DNA of 64,000 bases from Hymenobacter sp. BRD67 (GTDB lineage Bacteria; Bacteroidota; Bacteroidia; Cytophagales; Hymenobacteraceae): NCBI RefSeq assembly GCF_013256425.1, contig NZ_CP053904.1:2728001-2792000 (forward strand), read 5' to 3'. The stretch's first letter is position 1. Every line of letters starts with the position of its first letter. Positions 49,130 through 57,969 of this stretch are shown one piece after another. The notes beneath the pieces are model-generated. The model was given only the letters and a program-made list of their open reading frames with translations. It made no database searches and was not told where the DNA came from. Both the position numbers and the translations under genes were made by a program.

Positions 49130-50041
49130 ATGCTCCGTACTGTCGAGTTCCTGCTCACCGGCCGCGCCCACGGCCGCCCGTTTGCCGCCGATGCCACCTG
49201 GCAGCCCACCGGCCACCCCCAGCCAGTAGTAGTGTTCGTGCACGGGTTCAAGGGGTTTAAGGATTGGGGGCACTTCGGCCTGCTGGCGCGCTTCTTCGCT
49301 GAAAAAGGCTTCGTATTCGTCAAGCTCAACCTCTCGCACAACGGCGTGGTAGTGGGTGGCACCGGCGATTTGGAAGACCTGGAAGCGTTCGGCCGCAATA
49401 ATTTCAGCCTGGAGCTCGACGACCTGGGCCAGCTGCTCGATGCGCTGCACACGCCCGGCGCCACGCCCCTACCCGCCGAGTCCCTCGACCTAAGCCGGCT
49501 TTTCCTGGTGGGCCACAGCCGGGGCGGCGCCCTGGTGCTGCTCAAAGCGGCCGAAGACCCACGCGTGGCGGCCGTGGCTACCTGGGCCGCCGTGGCCGAC
49601 CTGCACCCCCGCTGGCCCGCCGAAGTACTGGCCCAATGGCAGCGCGACGGCGTGCTCTACGTGCCCAACACCCGCACCGGCCAGCAGCTACCCATGTACT
49701 ACCAGATTGCCGAGGATTTTTATAAAAACCGCGTCCGCCTCGACCTGCCGGCGCTCATGCCGGGCCTGCGCCAGCCAGTGCTGCTCATCCACGGCGACCA
49801 GGACGAAACCGTGCCCCTGGCGGCCGTGCACCAGCTACACGCCGCCCAGCCCCGCGCCGAGGTATTCGTGGTGCCCGGCGCCGGGCACATGTTCGGCGGG
49901 GCGCACCCCTGGGCGGGCCCGGAGCTGCCCGCCCCAGCCCGGCTTATTGCGGAGCAAACGGCAAGGTTTTTTGAATTGAAAATTAAAAGTGACGAATTAA
50001 AAACTGGGGATGTACCGCCGGAGCATGCCGAAGCTGCTTAG
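49130..50041 (+). CDS. Alpha/beta hydrolase
   Basis: About 303 residues from the ATG at 49130 (the longer frame begins inside the upstream repeat). The fold is marked by VVVFVHGFKGFKDWG with the oxyanion region, the nucleophile elbow LVGHSRGGAL, the acid-region VLLIHGDQDETVP and the final His in VVPGAGHMFGG. The active site is therefore complete. It is of the dienelactone hydrolase/esterase type, but the substrate is unknown. The end (KIKSDELKTGDVPPEHAEAA) is variable and runs into a REP-like element. Confidence 0.88.
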   Translation: MLRTVEFLLTGRAHGRPFAADATWQPTGHPQPVVVFVHGFKGFKDWGHFGLLARFFAEKGFVFVKLNLSHNGVVVGGTGDLEDLEAFGRNNFSLELDDLGQLLDALHTPGATPLPAESLDLSRLFLVGHSRGGALVLLKAAEDPRVAAVATWAAVADLHPRWPAEVLAQWQRDGVLYVPNTRTGQQLPMYYQIAEDFYKNRVRLDLPALMPGLRQPVLLIHGDQDETVPLAAVHQLHAAQPRAEVFVVPGAGHMFGGAHPWAGPELPAPARLIAEQTARFFELKIKSDELKTGDVPPEHAEAA

Positions 50042-50098
50042 GAAGTTGTCGAAAATAAAAAAGAACGTCATGCTGAGCTTGTCGAAGCATAACGTTCT
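50036..50098. repeat. REP-like element (GTCATGCTGAGC type), copy 1
   Basis: CTGCTTAGGAAGTTGTCG leads AGAACGTCATGCTGAGCTTG and a short inverted right arm AGCATAACGTTCT. The same sequence, with longer arms, is at 52851-52968. Confidence 0.65.
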
Positions 50099-50156
50099 CG
50101 CACATCCCAAACAGCCTCTCTACCAAAACAACCTGGTTTTTATCTCATCATTTTAC

Positions 50157-50644
50157 TTGCCAACGCTAGCCTATCTGCTGCTGGGCAGCAACCTCGGCGA
50201 CCGGGCCGCCCGCCTGGCGCAGGCCCGCCACGACCTGACGGCCACCGCTGGCCGCCTCGTGGCCGCCTCGGCGCTCTACGAAACGGCCGCCTGGGGCCTG
50301 ACCGACCAGCCGGCCTTTCTCAACCAGGTGCTGGCCATCGAAACCGACCTGGCGGCCCCTGCCCTGCTGGCCGCCTGCCTCGCCGCCGAGCAGCAGCAGG
50401 GCCGCGAGCGGCAGGTACGCTGGGCCGCCCGCACCCTGGACGTGGATATTCTGCTCTTCGGGCAGGAAATACTGGCAACGCCGACCCTCACCGTGCCGCA
50501 CCCGGCGCTGCCGGCCCGCCGCTTTGCCCTGGTGCCCTGGCCGAGCTGGCCCCGCAGCTCCGGCACCCGCAGCTGCACCAAACCATCAGCGAGCTGCTAT
50601 CCGCGTGTACTGACCCGTTGCCCGTACAACGAATTACTGCATAG
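50157..50644 (+). CDS. folK: 2-amino-4-hydroxy-6-hydroxymethyldihydropteridine pyrophosphokinase (frameshift in assembly)
   Basis: Folate-pathway kinase that pyrophosphorylates the pterin. About 162 residues after repair, the normal length. It has YLLLGSNLGDR, SALYETAAWGLTDQPAFLNQ (substrate binding), and RTLDVDILLFG followed by VPHPALPARRFALVPLAEL. One base must be restored at 50535-50537, after which the end reads HPQLHQTISELLSACTDPLP and stops at 50642-50644. The start is unclear: no ATG exists between the upstream REP element and the conserved YLLLGSN, so I use the TTG at 50157. The frame is open from 50010, through the repeat. Confidence 0.9.
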
Positions 50645-50922
50645 GCGCTTACTCCACCTTAGCAGCCGCTGCACCAACGGCTGCGCGAGGAAATCCACCG
50701 CTTGGCGGGCCTGGGCCGTGGGAGTTGTGTGGGGCGCATGTGTCGCGCCAAAGGCCGGCATTTTTGCTGCCCTTTACGATAGACTGTTAGCACGAATCTT
50801 CACGATTTGTGCAAGGCGGCGGGAGGATGTGAAAATGAGTAATGAGCATTAGAGCAAGTTAAGATTTACTCTAGCAGCATAATAATCAATATGCCGTTGA
50901 CAAATCATAACAACCCTATTTT

Positions 50923-51564
50923 TTAATTACAATCAGTATCGATAATTGACCAAATTCTTACGTGTGGCAATGCTTTCTTTAATCTGCACAATTCATCTAC
51001 TGTATAACCAAAAATCGGTCCGCCTAAGCCAAGCAATTTAATATTCGGCGGCAAATTCTCTAAAGGGAAGTAAGTTATTTTGGTATCTGCCAATGACAAA
51101 TATTTCACTTTATCTAATAAGCTTAACTCTTTAGGAATAGAATCCAATTCACAGTTTTCAACTCTTAGCTCTTTCAGATTACGTAAACGCCCGATAAATC
51201 TTGGTATTTCAGTTAGCTCACAACCTCTAATACTTAGGTGCTCTAGCTCAACTAAATTTTGTATCCAGGTTGGAAACTCTTTAAATGGCACATTTAAGAT
51301 GCTTAATTTCCTCAGCTTCTTAAGCTCCCCTATCTGGCTCGGCAGAAATGACGGATGATTTAAACCCGTTTGTATATTTAATTCTTTTAAGTTTTTAAAT
51401 CTGATAAAATCGTCTGCATAGCTATTAGTATCTCCCTCCCAAAATTGAATAGATAAGCGCTGTACCTTTTGAGGTTTGTGTAATGCCAAATTAATATCAG
51501 TATAATTTGTTGCAAAATACAAGGATACCTTTTCGAAAAAAGACATTTCGCTTTTAATCTTCAT
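50923..51564 (-). CDS. Leucine-rich-repeat protein, AT-richer than neighbours
   Basis: About 213 residues from the ATG at 51564 (the longer frame overlaps the acyltransferase end). From about residue 60 on, 22-24-residue leucine-rich repeats are seen: FKNLKELNIQTGLNHPSFLP, LKKLRKLSILNVPFKEFPTW, LVELEHLSIRGCELTEIPRF, LRNLKELRVENCELDSIPKE, LDKVKYLSLADTKITYFPLE. No signal peptide or membrane segment is present, so it is probably cytoplasmic and binds a protein partner. The base composition is visibly more AT-rich than the surrounding genes and suggests acquisition. The 278 bases between folK and this gene contain no feature I can support. Confidence 0.82.
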   Translation of the reverse strand: MKIKSEMSFFEKVSLYFATNYTDINLALHKPQKVQRLSIQFWEGDTNSYADDFIRFKNLKELNIQTGLNHPSFLPSQIGELKKLRKLSILNVPFKEFPTWIQNLVELEHLSIRGCELTEIPRFIGRLRNLKELRVENCELDSIPKELSLLDKVKYLSLADTKITYFPLENLPPNIKLLGLGGPIFGYTVDELCRLKKALPHVRIWSIIDTDCN

Positions 51565-51587
51565 AGTTACAGAAAGCTTGCTGGTTC

Positions 51588-52745
51588 TTATCTGATTACA
51601 GAAGATATTTTGCCCTCCGACTGAGCTCCCCCATTCACCAACACCTTTTTTTTCAACCATTCCCGCACCGGCTCATCGTAAAATTTCAAGCAACCATAAG
51701 CCAGAATCACGGCGGCCACAAACACCAGCGCCGCCACGGGCCAGCCGGTGCGCAAGGGAATTTTGTGCGCCGCGACCCAGGCCGTGTAGGTGTAGATGAG
51801 CGGATAATGCGTGATGTAAATCGGGTACGAAATATCGCCCAGGAAGCGGCATAGCCGCTTGGCCGGGGCCGAGCGCACCGCCCCGCTGGCTCCCATGAAG
51901 ATAATACCGGGGAAAACGAGCAGGATGCTGAGCGCATCGTAGAGCCCATTTTGCCACGGGTGCGCGGGGCTGCCGATGCGGGGCATGGCCAGCACCCCTA
52001 CCACCAAGAGGCTGCTCCATCCAAAGGCATTGGCAATGCGACGCAGCCGGGCCAGCCGAAACAGCAGCAGCCCCGCAAAAAACGGGTACAGCAGGCGGGC
52101 GAAGCCGATGTGCAGCTGCTCCGGCTCCAGCGACCAGCCGCCCACAACGTCGCCCTCGGGGCTGGTGAGCGCCAGGTGCAGCAGCAGTCCCGCCGCCAGC
52201 GCCACCAGCCCGGCCAGGGCCGCGTTAGAGAAGCGGCGCACGAGCGTGGCGTACAACACGTTGGCTATATACTCAAAGAACAGCGACCAGCCCGGCCCGT
52301 TGAGCGGATAGGTTTCGTGCCAGCCCCGAATGTCGAGGGCAGGCGGCACCGGCACCAGCAAGCAGCCCAGCAGCAGCACGAGTAGCACCAGCCACCCCGG
52401 CGTCGGGCCGATGGCGGGCCACAGGCTGCCCGCCTGGAAGTAATAAAACCCTGCCCCGATTACCATCCCCATTACTACCATCGGCTGCAGGCGCACCAGC
52501 CGCCGCTTGAAGAAGCCGCCCACCCGGAGGCGGCCCCACCGGTCGTCGTAGGCGTAGCCAATCACGAAGCCCGACAGCAGAAAGAAGAAATCCACCGCCA
52601 GGTAGCCGTGGTTGATAAGCTGGTCGAGGTGACTGGTGGCGTGGGCCTCGCACAGGTGAAAGGCCACGACCACCAGGGCCGCCACGCCCCGCAGGCCGTC
52701 GAGGATGGGGTAATGGGGCTTGGTTGATAGCGAGACAGCCTGCAT
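51588..52745 (-). CDS. Acyltransferase family 3 (OafA/YrhL type) membrane protein
   Basis: 385 residues with about ten hydrophobic segments. The N-terminus carries the family marks LDGLRGVAALVVVAFHLCEA (active His) and YLAVDFFFLLSGFVIGYAYD with the R/K-rich helix after it. The end, YPIYITHYPLIYTYTAW, is also typical. These proteins transfer acetyl or other acyl groups to O-antigen, peptidoglycan or other surface sugars. The acceptor cannot be inferred; no polysaccharide cluster is adjacent. Confidence 0.92.
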   Translation of the reverse strand: MQAVSLSTKPHYPILDGLRGVAALVVVAFHLCEAHATSHLDQLINHGYLAVDFFFLLSGFVIGYAYDDRWGRLRVGGFFKRRLVRLQPMVVMGMVIGAGFYYFQAGSLWPAIGPTPGWLVLLVLLLGCLLVPVPPALDIRGWHETYPLNGPGWSLFFEYIANVLYATLVRRFSNAALAGLVALAAGLLLHLALTSPEGDVVGGWSLEPEQLHIGFARLLYPFFAGLLLFRLARLRRIANAFGWSSLLVVGVLAMPRIGSPAHPWQNGLYDALSILLVFPGIIFMGASGAVRSAPAKRLCRFLGDISYPIYITHYPLIYTYTAWVAAHKIPLRTGWPVAALVFVAAVILAYGCLKFYDEPVREWLKKKVLVNGGAQSEGKISSVIR

Positions 52746-52818
52746 AGGGAGCTAAATATAGCTTGCCCTTGCAAAGCACCGCGAGTCAGTCGTGCAAATG
52801 CCGGGTTGGTGCACGAAG

Positions 52819-52849
52819 TGTAGCGACGCGACCCTTCGCGTCGCTACAC
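52819..52849. repeat. Hairpin GTGTAGCGACGCG
   Basis: A perfect 13-bp stem (GTGTAGCGACGCG/CGCGTCGCTACAC) around a short loop, directly before the larger REP-like element. It may be another small dispersed palindrome. Confidence 0.55.
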
Positions 52850-52850
52850 C

Positions 52851-52968
52851 TAGAAGCTGTCTAGGAAATATGAGAACGTCATGCTGAGCCTGTCGAAGCG
52901 ATGGAGATGCTTCGACAGGCTCAGCATGACGTTCAAAAAGATTTTTGGCTGACTTCCTAAACAGCTTC
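52851..52968. repeat. REP-like element (GTCATGCTGAGC type), copy 2
   Basis: A 26-bp perfect inner palindrome, GAACGTCATGCTGAGCCTGT..., is flanked by outer arms AGAAGCTGTCTAGGAAAT and the complement of ACTTCCTAAACAGCTTCC. It is the full form of copy 1 and lies between the acyltransferase and fabD. Confidence 0.75.
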
Positions 52969-53002
52969 CCAGCACCCGCCGGCCGCCGTAAAAGCCGGAG
53001 TG

Positions 53003-53917
53003 CTACGCGGCCGAGCCGGCCGTGGCGGCAGGCTCGATTTTCTTGACCAGGCCCTGCAACACCTTGCCGGGGCCGCATTCCACGAAGTGCGTGGCGCCGT
53101 CGCGGAACATGGCCTGCACGCTCTGCGTCCAACGAACGGGGGCAGTGAGCTGGGCCAGCAGGTTGGTCTTGATTGCGGCCGGGTCACGGTGCGGAGCCGC
53201 GTCCACGTTCTGGTACACGGGGCAGCGGGCCGCCTGGAAGCTGGTGCGCTCGATAGCCTCGGCCAGCGCGGCCTGGGCCGACTGCATCAGCGGCGAGTGG
53301 AAGGCCCCACCCACCGGCAGCAGCAGGGCGCGCTTGGCGCCGGCGGCTTTCAGCACCTCGCAGGCTTTGGTAACGCCCGCCACCGAGCCCGAGATAACGA
53401 GCTGGCCGGGGCAGTTGTAGTTGGCGGCTACCACGACGTCGCCGCCGGCCGCTACGTCCTGGCAGCCCCGCTCCACGGCCTCATCGGCCAGGCCCAGGAT
53501 GGCGGCCATCGTGCCGGGCTGCTCTTCGCAGGCGGCCTGCATGGCCTGGGCGCGGCGCGCCACCAGCGGCAGCGCATCGGCGAAGGTGAGCACCCCGGCT
53601 GCCACCAGCGCCGAAAACTCGCCCAGCGAGTGGCCGGCCACCATCGCGGGCTGCCAGTCGGGCCGGGCCACGAACTGCGCCACCGAATGCACAAACACGG
53701 CCGGCTGCGTCACATCCGTGCGGCGCAAATCTTCTTCGCTGCCCTCAAATAGAAGCTTGGTGAGGTTGAAGCCCAGGATATCGTTGGCCTGCGTGAGCAG
53801 GGCGCGGGCGGCCTCGCTCTGCTCGAACAGCTCGCGGGCCATGCCCGGAAACTGCGAGCCCTGACCGGGAAACAGCACGGCCGTCGGGGCGGCTTCGGAA
53901 GGGTGGGAAGGATTCAA
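53003..53917 (-). CDS. fabD: Malonyl-CoA:ACP transacylase
   Basis: Loads malonate onto acyl carrier protein for fatty-acid synthesis. 304 residues; the start is a TTG at 53917, since a stop lies close upstream and no ATG precedes the conserved LFPGQGSQFPGM. The nucleophile Ser is in MVAGHSLGEFSAL, the Arg in ARRAQAMQ, the oxyanion Gln in the first motif, and the catalytic His in VGGAFHSPLM. The C-terminal VECGPGKVLQGLVKK is standard. It stands alone, not within a fab operon. Confidence 0.95.
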   Translation of the reverse strand: MNPSHPSEAAPTAVLFPGQGSQFPGMARELFEQSEAARALLTQANDILGFNLTKLLFEGSEEDLRRTDVTQPAVFVHSVAQFVARPDWQPAMVAGHSLGEFSALVAAGVLTFADALPLVARRAQAMQAACEEQPGTMAAILGLADEAVERGCQDVAAGGDVVVAANYNCPGQLVISGSVAGVTKACEVLKAAGAKRALLLPVGGAFHSPLMQSAQAALAEAIERTSFQAARCPVYQNVDAAPHRDPAAIKTNLLAQLTAPVRWTQSVQAMFRDGATHFVECGPGKVLQGLVKKIEPAATAGSAA

Positions 53918-53982
53918 GATAGTAAAAATTTAATATTCCACAAAAGCCGGCAGTTAGTGCCGGCCCGGCAAAATAAAGCCAA

Positions 53983-54010
53983 AAAAGCCGCCCCGGCGAG
54001 GGCGGCTTTT
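53983..54010 (-). terminator. Rho-independent terminator of the gliding-motility-type gene
   Basis: AAAAGCCGCC pairs with GGCGGCTTTT around a 7-base loop and leads to a T run on the minus strand, 22 bases beyond the stop at 54032. Confidence 0.8.
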
Positions 54011-54031
54011 CTAATATAGTAAATTCCCTAT

Positions 54032-56924
54032 TTATCGAACCAGCTCTACCCACCCTTTGTAGGTGCGCTTGGTTTGGGCTGCATCGGCAAACTCCACTTC
54101 GGCCAGGTAATAGTAAATGCCCCCGAAGCCAGGCCGCCGGGCGCGCTTTCGCTCGTGGCACCGCCGCCGGTCCAGTTAATGTAAGGGTCCTGGTCGCTCT
54201 CGTACACCTTGCGCCCCCAGCGGTTAAATATCTGGATGTGCGTGTGCAGCAGCGGACTGGTTGTTTTGGGCCGGAATACCTGATTGGCTTTCGAGCTGCT
54301 GCCGGGAATAAAGATATTGGGCAGAATAAAGTATACGCAATCGCTCTGGCAGGCCGAGTTACTCAAGCCGCTGCGCAGGCCATTTGCGGCTACTGCCTGC
54401 ACCTTGTAGCAGTAGGTGGGGCGGGGCCGATTGCGGTCGCTATACGTGAGCTGCTGGGTCGAGTCAATCAGTATATACGTACCCGTTTCCGTGTCGCTAC
54501 GGAAAATACGGTAGCGCACCGCATTGGTCAGGCAGCCGGTGGGCGCACTGCCCGTCGTCCAGCGCAGGTTATTTTGATAAAGCTGATTAGCAGACGGGTC
54601 GTAGGTAATCTTCGACAGGCTGTCGCAGTTCGTCACCTGTAGCGTGAGCACCGGCGTGCAGGGCACCGATTGCAGCGTGGTACAGGTTTGCTGGCTGTTG
54701 TTGAGCAGGCTGCTCAGGAAGCTGTAGTTGGGGTACTGGCCGGTGGTCTGCACGTAGTAACAGTACTGCTGGCCCACTTGCAGCTTGCTGTCGTTATCTA
54801 CATAGGTACCGCTGGTAGGGCCGGGCGTCACGGTCGCAATCTGGTTGAAAGCCCCGTGCCCAGGTCCTGGCGATAGATGCGACTAGGCTGCTTGCTGTTA
54901 TCCCAGGGCACCTTGTAAGCCCAGGTGACGGTAATGGTTTTGGCCAGGCCGTCGGGAACCAGGCTGGTACGCACGCTGGTAGCCGTGGGCGAGACTTCAG
55001 TTTTTTCAACCGGCGTCGCCCCCGACTGGTCAGTGTTGAAGAAAGTAAGCGAATACGTGTACTGGTTAGCCACAGTATTCAGCCCCTGGTCAACGTAGGT
55101 CGTATCGGTCAGATTGGTGATAGCAGGGAGCAGCACGGCGGGCCCGGTGCCCGTGCTTCGGCTGAGGCGGTAGCCATACGGTGCGCTATACGTACCGCTG
55201 TTTGGCCGGGGCTGCGTCCACTTCACGGTTATCTGCCCGAAGTTGGCGTCGGTTTTATTCACATCCACATTCGTAATCATCGCCGAGCGGCCACTCAGGG
55301 TGACGCAGCTTTCTGCCGACGCGATGCTGGCCCCTCCGGCCGGCAGCGGGAAGGTGGCGTAGATGCGGTAGCAGTACGTTACGCCCCTGGTCAGGCCTTT
55401 GCCGGCGTTATCGTCGGTGAACGTAGTAGCAGTTGCCGCCACGGTTCCCACCTGCGTGTAGCCCGCGTTGGCTGGTATTCCTGTCTGGCAATCGCCGGGC
55501 ACAAAGCTCGACGGGTTTTCTTTACGATAAATCAGCATCTGGCTGGCATTGCCACACGCATAGTTGTCCCAGCTTACCTGCACAGCAGGATTAGGATTGC
55601 CAATGGCCGGCACAGTCTTAAGGTTTTGGGGCGGCGGCCCGATTACCGTTATCCGCACCGGCTTCTCATCAATGAGGATGGGGTCAACCGCCGGGTTAGC
55701 GGGTTTGTCCTGCGCCTTGAACACCACGATATAGGGCTCGCTGGCTACGTTGGCACAGGTGGGCGTCCAGGTGTAGGTGCCGGTTACGGAAGTCCCTACG
55801 TTATTCTGGGTAAACGTAGCCGGCGGAATAGTGCCGCTGTAAGCATAGAGCGTTACATTGGTTGGCGCCTGGGCATTGGGAGCCGACCCGTCGGCGGCCG
55901 AGATATTGAGCGTCACGCGCTGGTTGGCTACCACGCACACGTCGGGCGGGGCCGTCAGGTTGGGCCGCAGGTTGCTGGTTGCGACTACCAGAATCTGCAT
56001 ATCGCGGATAACCTGCCCGATAAGCCGATGCCCCGCCGCCGAGCGCCGCCATTCTTCTACGGTGAAGGCTACGTTGTAATACCCGGCTTTGGCCGGGGCA
56101 TTCCAGGTAATCTGGCCCGTATGCACATCCTGCACAAAAATGGCCGGCCCCCCCGTGCTGGCCGGCACCCCCGAGTAGGGCACCTGCAAAGCCCCCGGCG
56201 CAATAGCCGGATCATCCGGAAACACGAAGCCGTCACATACTTTGTTAATCGGCGTATTATTATTATTGATAGCCGCCTGGATGGCGTCTCCTGCTACTCC
56301 GACTGCGGCCTGCTGGCTGGGCCGCAGCTTGAAGGCGAGCGAATCGCCGTCGGCATCATAAGCGGCCGGATTGTGCAAAAACACCTGCCCCAGCCCGGCT
56401 CGGTCGATAGCCGGGGCGCGCAGCACCGGCGAGTGGTTGCGGCCCAGCGAGGGGTCAATTACAATGCGCGAATTGATATAAAAAGTCTGGTTTATCGAGC
56501 TGGCCATATTCACAACGCCACCTACCCGGTTCTCGCCCACAAAGCTTACCAGGTAGCCATTAGAATTAGGACCTGGATATATATGGTCAAACAGATACGT
56601 ACTAACCTCAACTCCGGGGTTAGAAGCCAGAATAACATCGGTAGCTCGCGGAATGCCATCTACGCCGCTGAAGGTGCCATCGCCAAAGAAAATGGTAGCA
56701 GCCGGCTGCTTACCCGGTGCGCTGGGGTCGAGGTAAAGCGTGAGCCTGAAGTAGATGTGATTAGGGTTGCCCGTAATCGTATCAACTTTGGCCTGGATAT
56801 CGCCCGCCCGGATGTGGGTGGCCTGCGCTGCCTGCGGGCAAAGCCAGCCCAGTACCAGCAACAGCGCAGCCAGCAGCCCGGCACCCCGACCCCCATTCTT
56901 CCCGAATGATAAAAAAATTCGCAT
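54032..56924 (-). CDS. Large secreted protein with T9SS type B (gliding-motility-associated) C-terminal domain (two frameshifts in assembly)
   Basis: About 964 residues after repair. A signal peptide (AGLLAALLLVLGWLCPQAAQA) leads into a domain starting THIRAGDIQAKVD, seen in Bacteroidota adhesin-like proteins, then several fibronectin type III/Ig-like units (PNPAVQVSWDNYACG, ITVKWTQPRPNSGTYSAPYG, ITVTWAYKVPWDN). The C-terminal sorting domain has FIPGSSSKANQVFRP and IFNRWGRKVYESDQD and, after repair, ends IYYYLAEVEFADAAQTKRTY then KGWVELVR. Breaks are at 54852-54855 and 54120-54124; each lacks one base. Without repair the C-terminal signal would be destroyed. It should be exported by T9SS to the cell surface. 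Confidence 0.88.
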
Positions 56925-57139
56925 AAACTACCAGTGTTGAAAGACCGCCTACTGCCGCAAAAATCGGACCTTAGCGCAATTACTTTGGTTTCTCAACCAT
57001 TCGCAAACGAGCTTGGTTATCCTAAAGTAAGCAGCAAATTGCCTAACGGTATTCGGGCGAGATTGATTCAGCCCCGGCTACCCAGGGCGGAGCTGCTGGA
57101 TTTAACCTTTCTAAATAACGCTAATGTTACCTTGCTACC

Positions 57140-57171
57140 TTGGGCTGAGGGCGCGGCCGGCCCTACCTTTG
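57140..57171 (+). promoter_or_regulatory. Promoter of the sdhCAB operon
   Basis: TTG (57140-57142) and TACCTTTG (57164-57171) are separated by 21 bases, a full match to the Bacteroidota -33/-7 promoter. The leader to the sdhC ATG would be about 30 bases. Confidence 0.65.
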
Positions 57172-57208
57172 GGCGTTACAAACGGTCAATTTCTCGGCTG
57201 AAATCTCT

Positions 57209-57946
57209 ATGAACTGGTTTACAAAAACCTTCACCAGCAGCATCGGGCGCAAGATAATCATGTCCCTTACGGGCCTGTTTCTCTGTTCCTTTCTGGTAGT
57301 CCACCTGGTTGGCAACCTCCAGCTTTTCAAAAACGATGATGGCGTTGCCTTCAACGTTTACTCGCATTTTATGGGGCACAACCCCATTATCCGCACCCTG
57401 GAGTGGGGCCTGGTGCTGGGCTTCGGCTTCCACATCTACGAAGCCCTCATGCTCACTAACCGTAACAAAGGCGCCCGCTCGCACCAGTACGACCAGTGGC
57501 AGGCCAAGCAAAACTCGGAGTGGACATCCCGCAACATGGGCATTCTGGGCTCCATCATCCTGGTGTTTTTGATTGTGCACCTGTACAATTTCTTCTGGCG
57601 CGCCCGCTTCGGCACCCTTGATACCGATATTAACCACAACGATAACCTGTATCAGGTAGTGGTATCGTCGTTTCATCAGTGGTGGTACGTGGTGCTCTAC
57701 GTGGCGGCGCAGGCCAGCCTCGGCTACCACCTCTGGCACGGCTTCCGCTCGGGCTTCCAGACGCTGGGCCTCAACCACCGCAAATACATGCCGCTTATTA
57801 AAAACTTTGGCTATGCGTTCGCTGTCATTGTATCGGCTGGCTTTGCTTCGATGCCGCTTTACTTTCTCTTGTTTACCAACGAGAAAGGAGCCCTGGTAAG
57901 CAACGCGCCGGCCGTGCTGCACCAGCTTGTGCTGGCGTTCAACTAA
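57209..57946 (+). CDS. sdhC: Succinate dehydrogenase cytochrome b subunit
   Basis: Membrane anchor of complex II, about 245 residues with five helices and conserved His residues for two b hemes, the Bacteroidota/epsilonproteobacterial type-B layout. Visible are [20 protein letters not shown], the heme-ligand helices around VVHLVGNL and [10 protein letters not shown], and [20 protein letters not shown]. It replaces separate SdhC and SdhD, so no sdhD is expected and none is present. First gene of sdhCAB; sdhA follows after 23 bases. Confidence 0.95.
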   Translation: MNWFTKTFTSSIGRKIIMSLTGLFLCSFLVVHLVGNLQLFKNDDGVAFNVYSHFMGHNPIIRTLEWGLVLGFGFHIYEALMLTNRNKGARSHQYDQWQAKQNSEWTSRNMGILGSIILVFLIVHLYNFFWRARFGTLDTDINHNDNLYQVVVSSFHQWWYVVLYVAAQASLGYHLWHGFRSGFQTLGLNHRKYMPLIKNFGYAFAVIVSAGFASMPLYFLLFTNEKGALVSNAPAVLHQLVLAFN

Positions 57947-57969
57947 CCTCAGTTTCTTAGCTACCCTAT

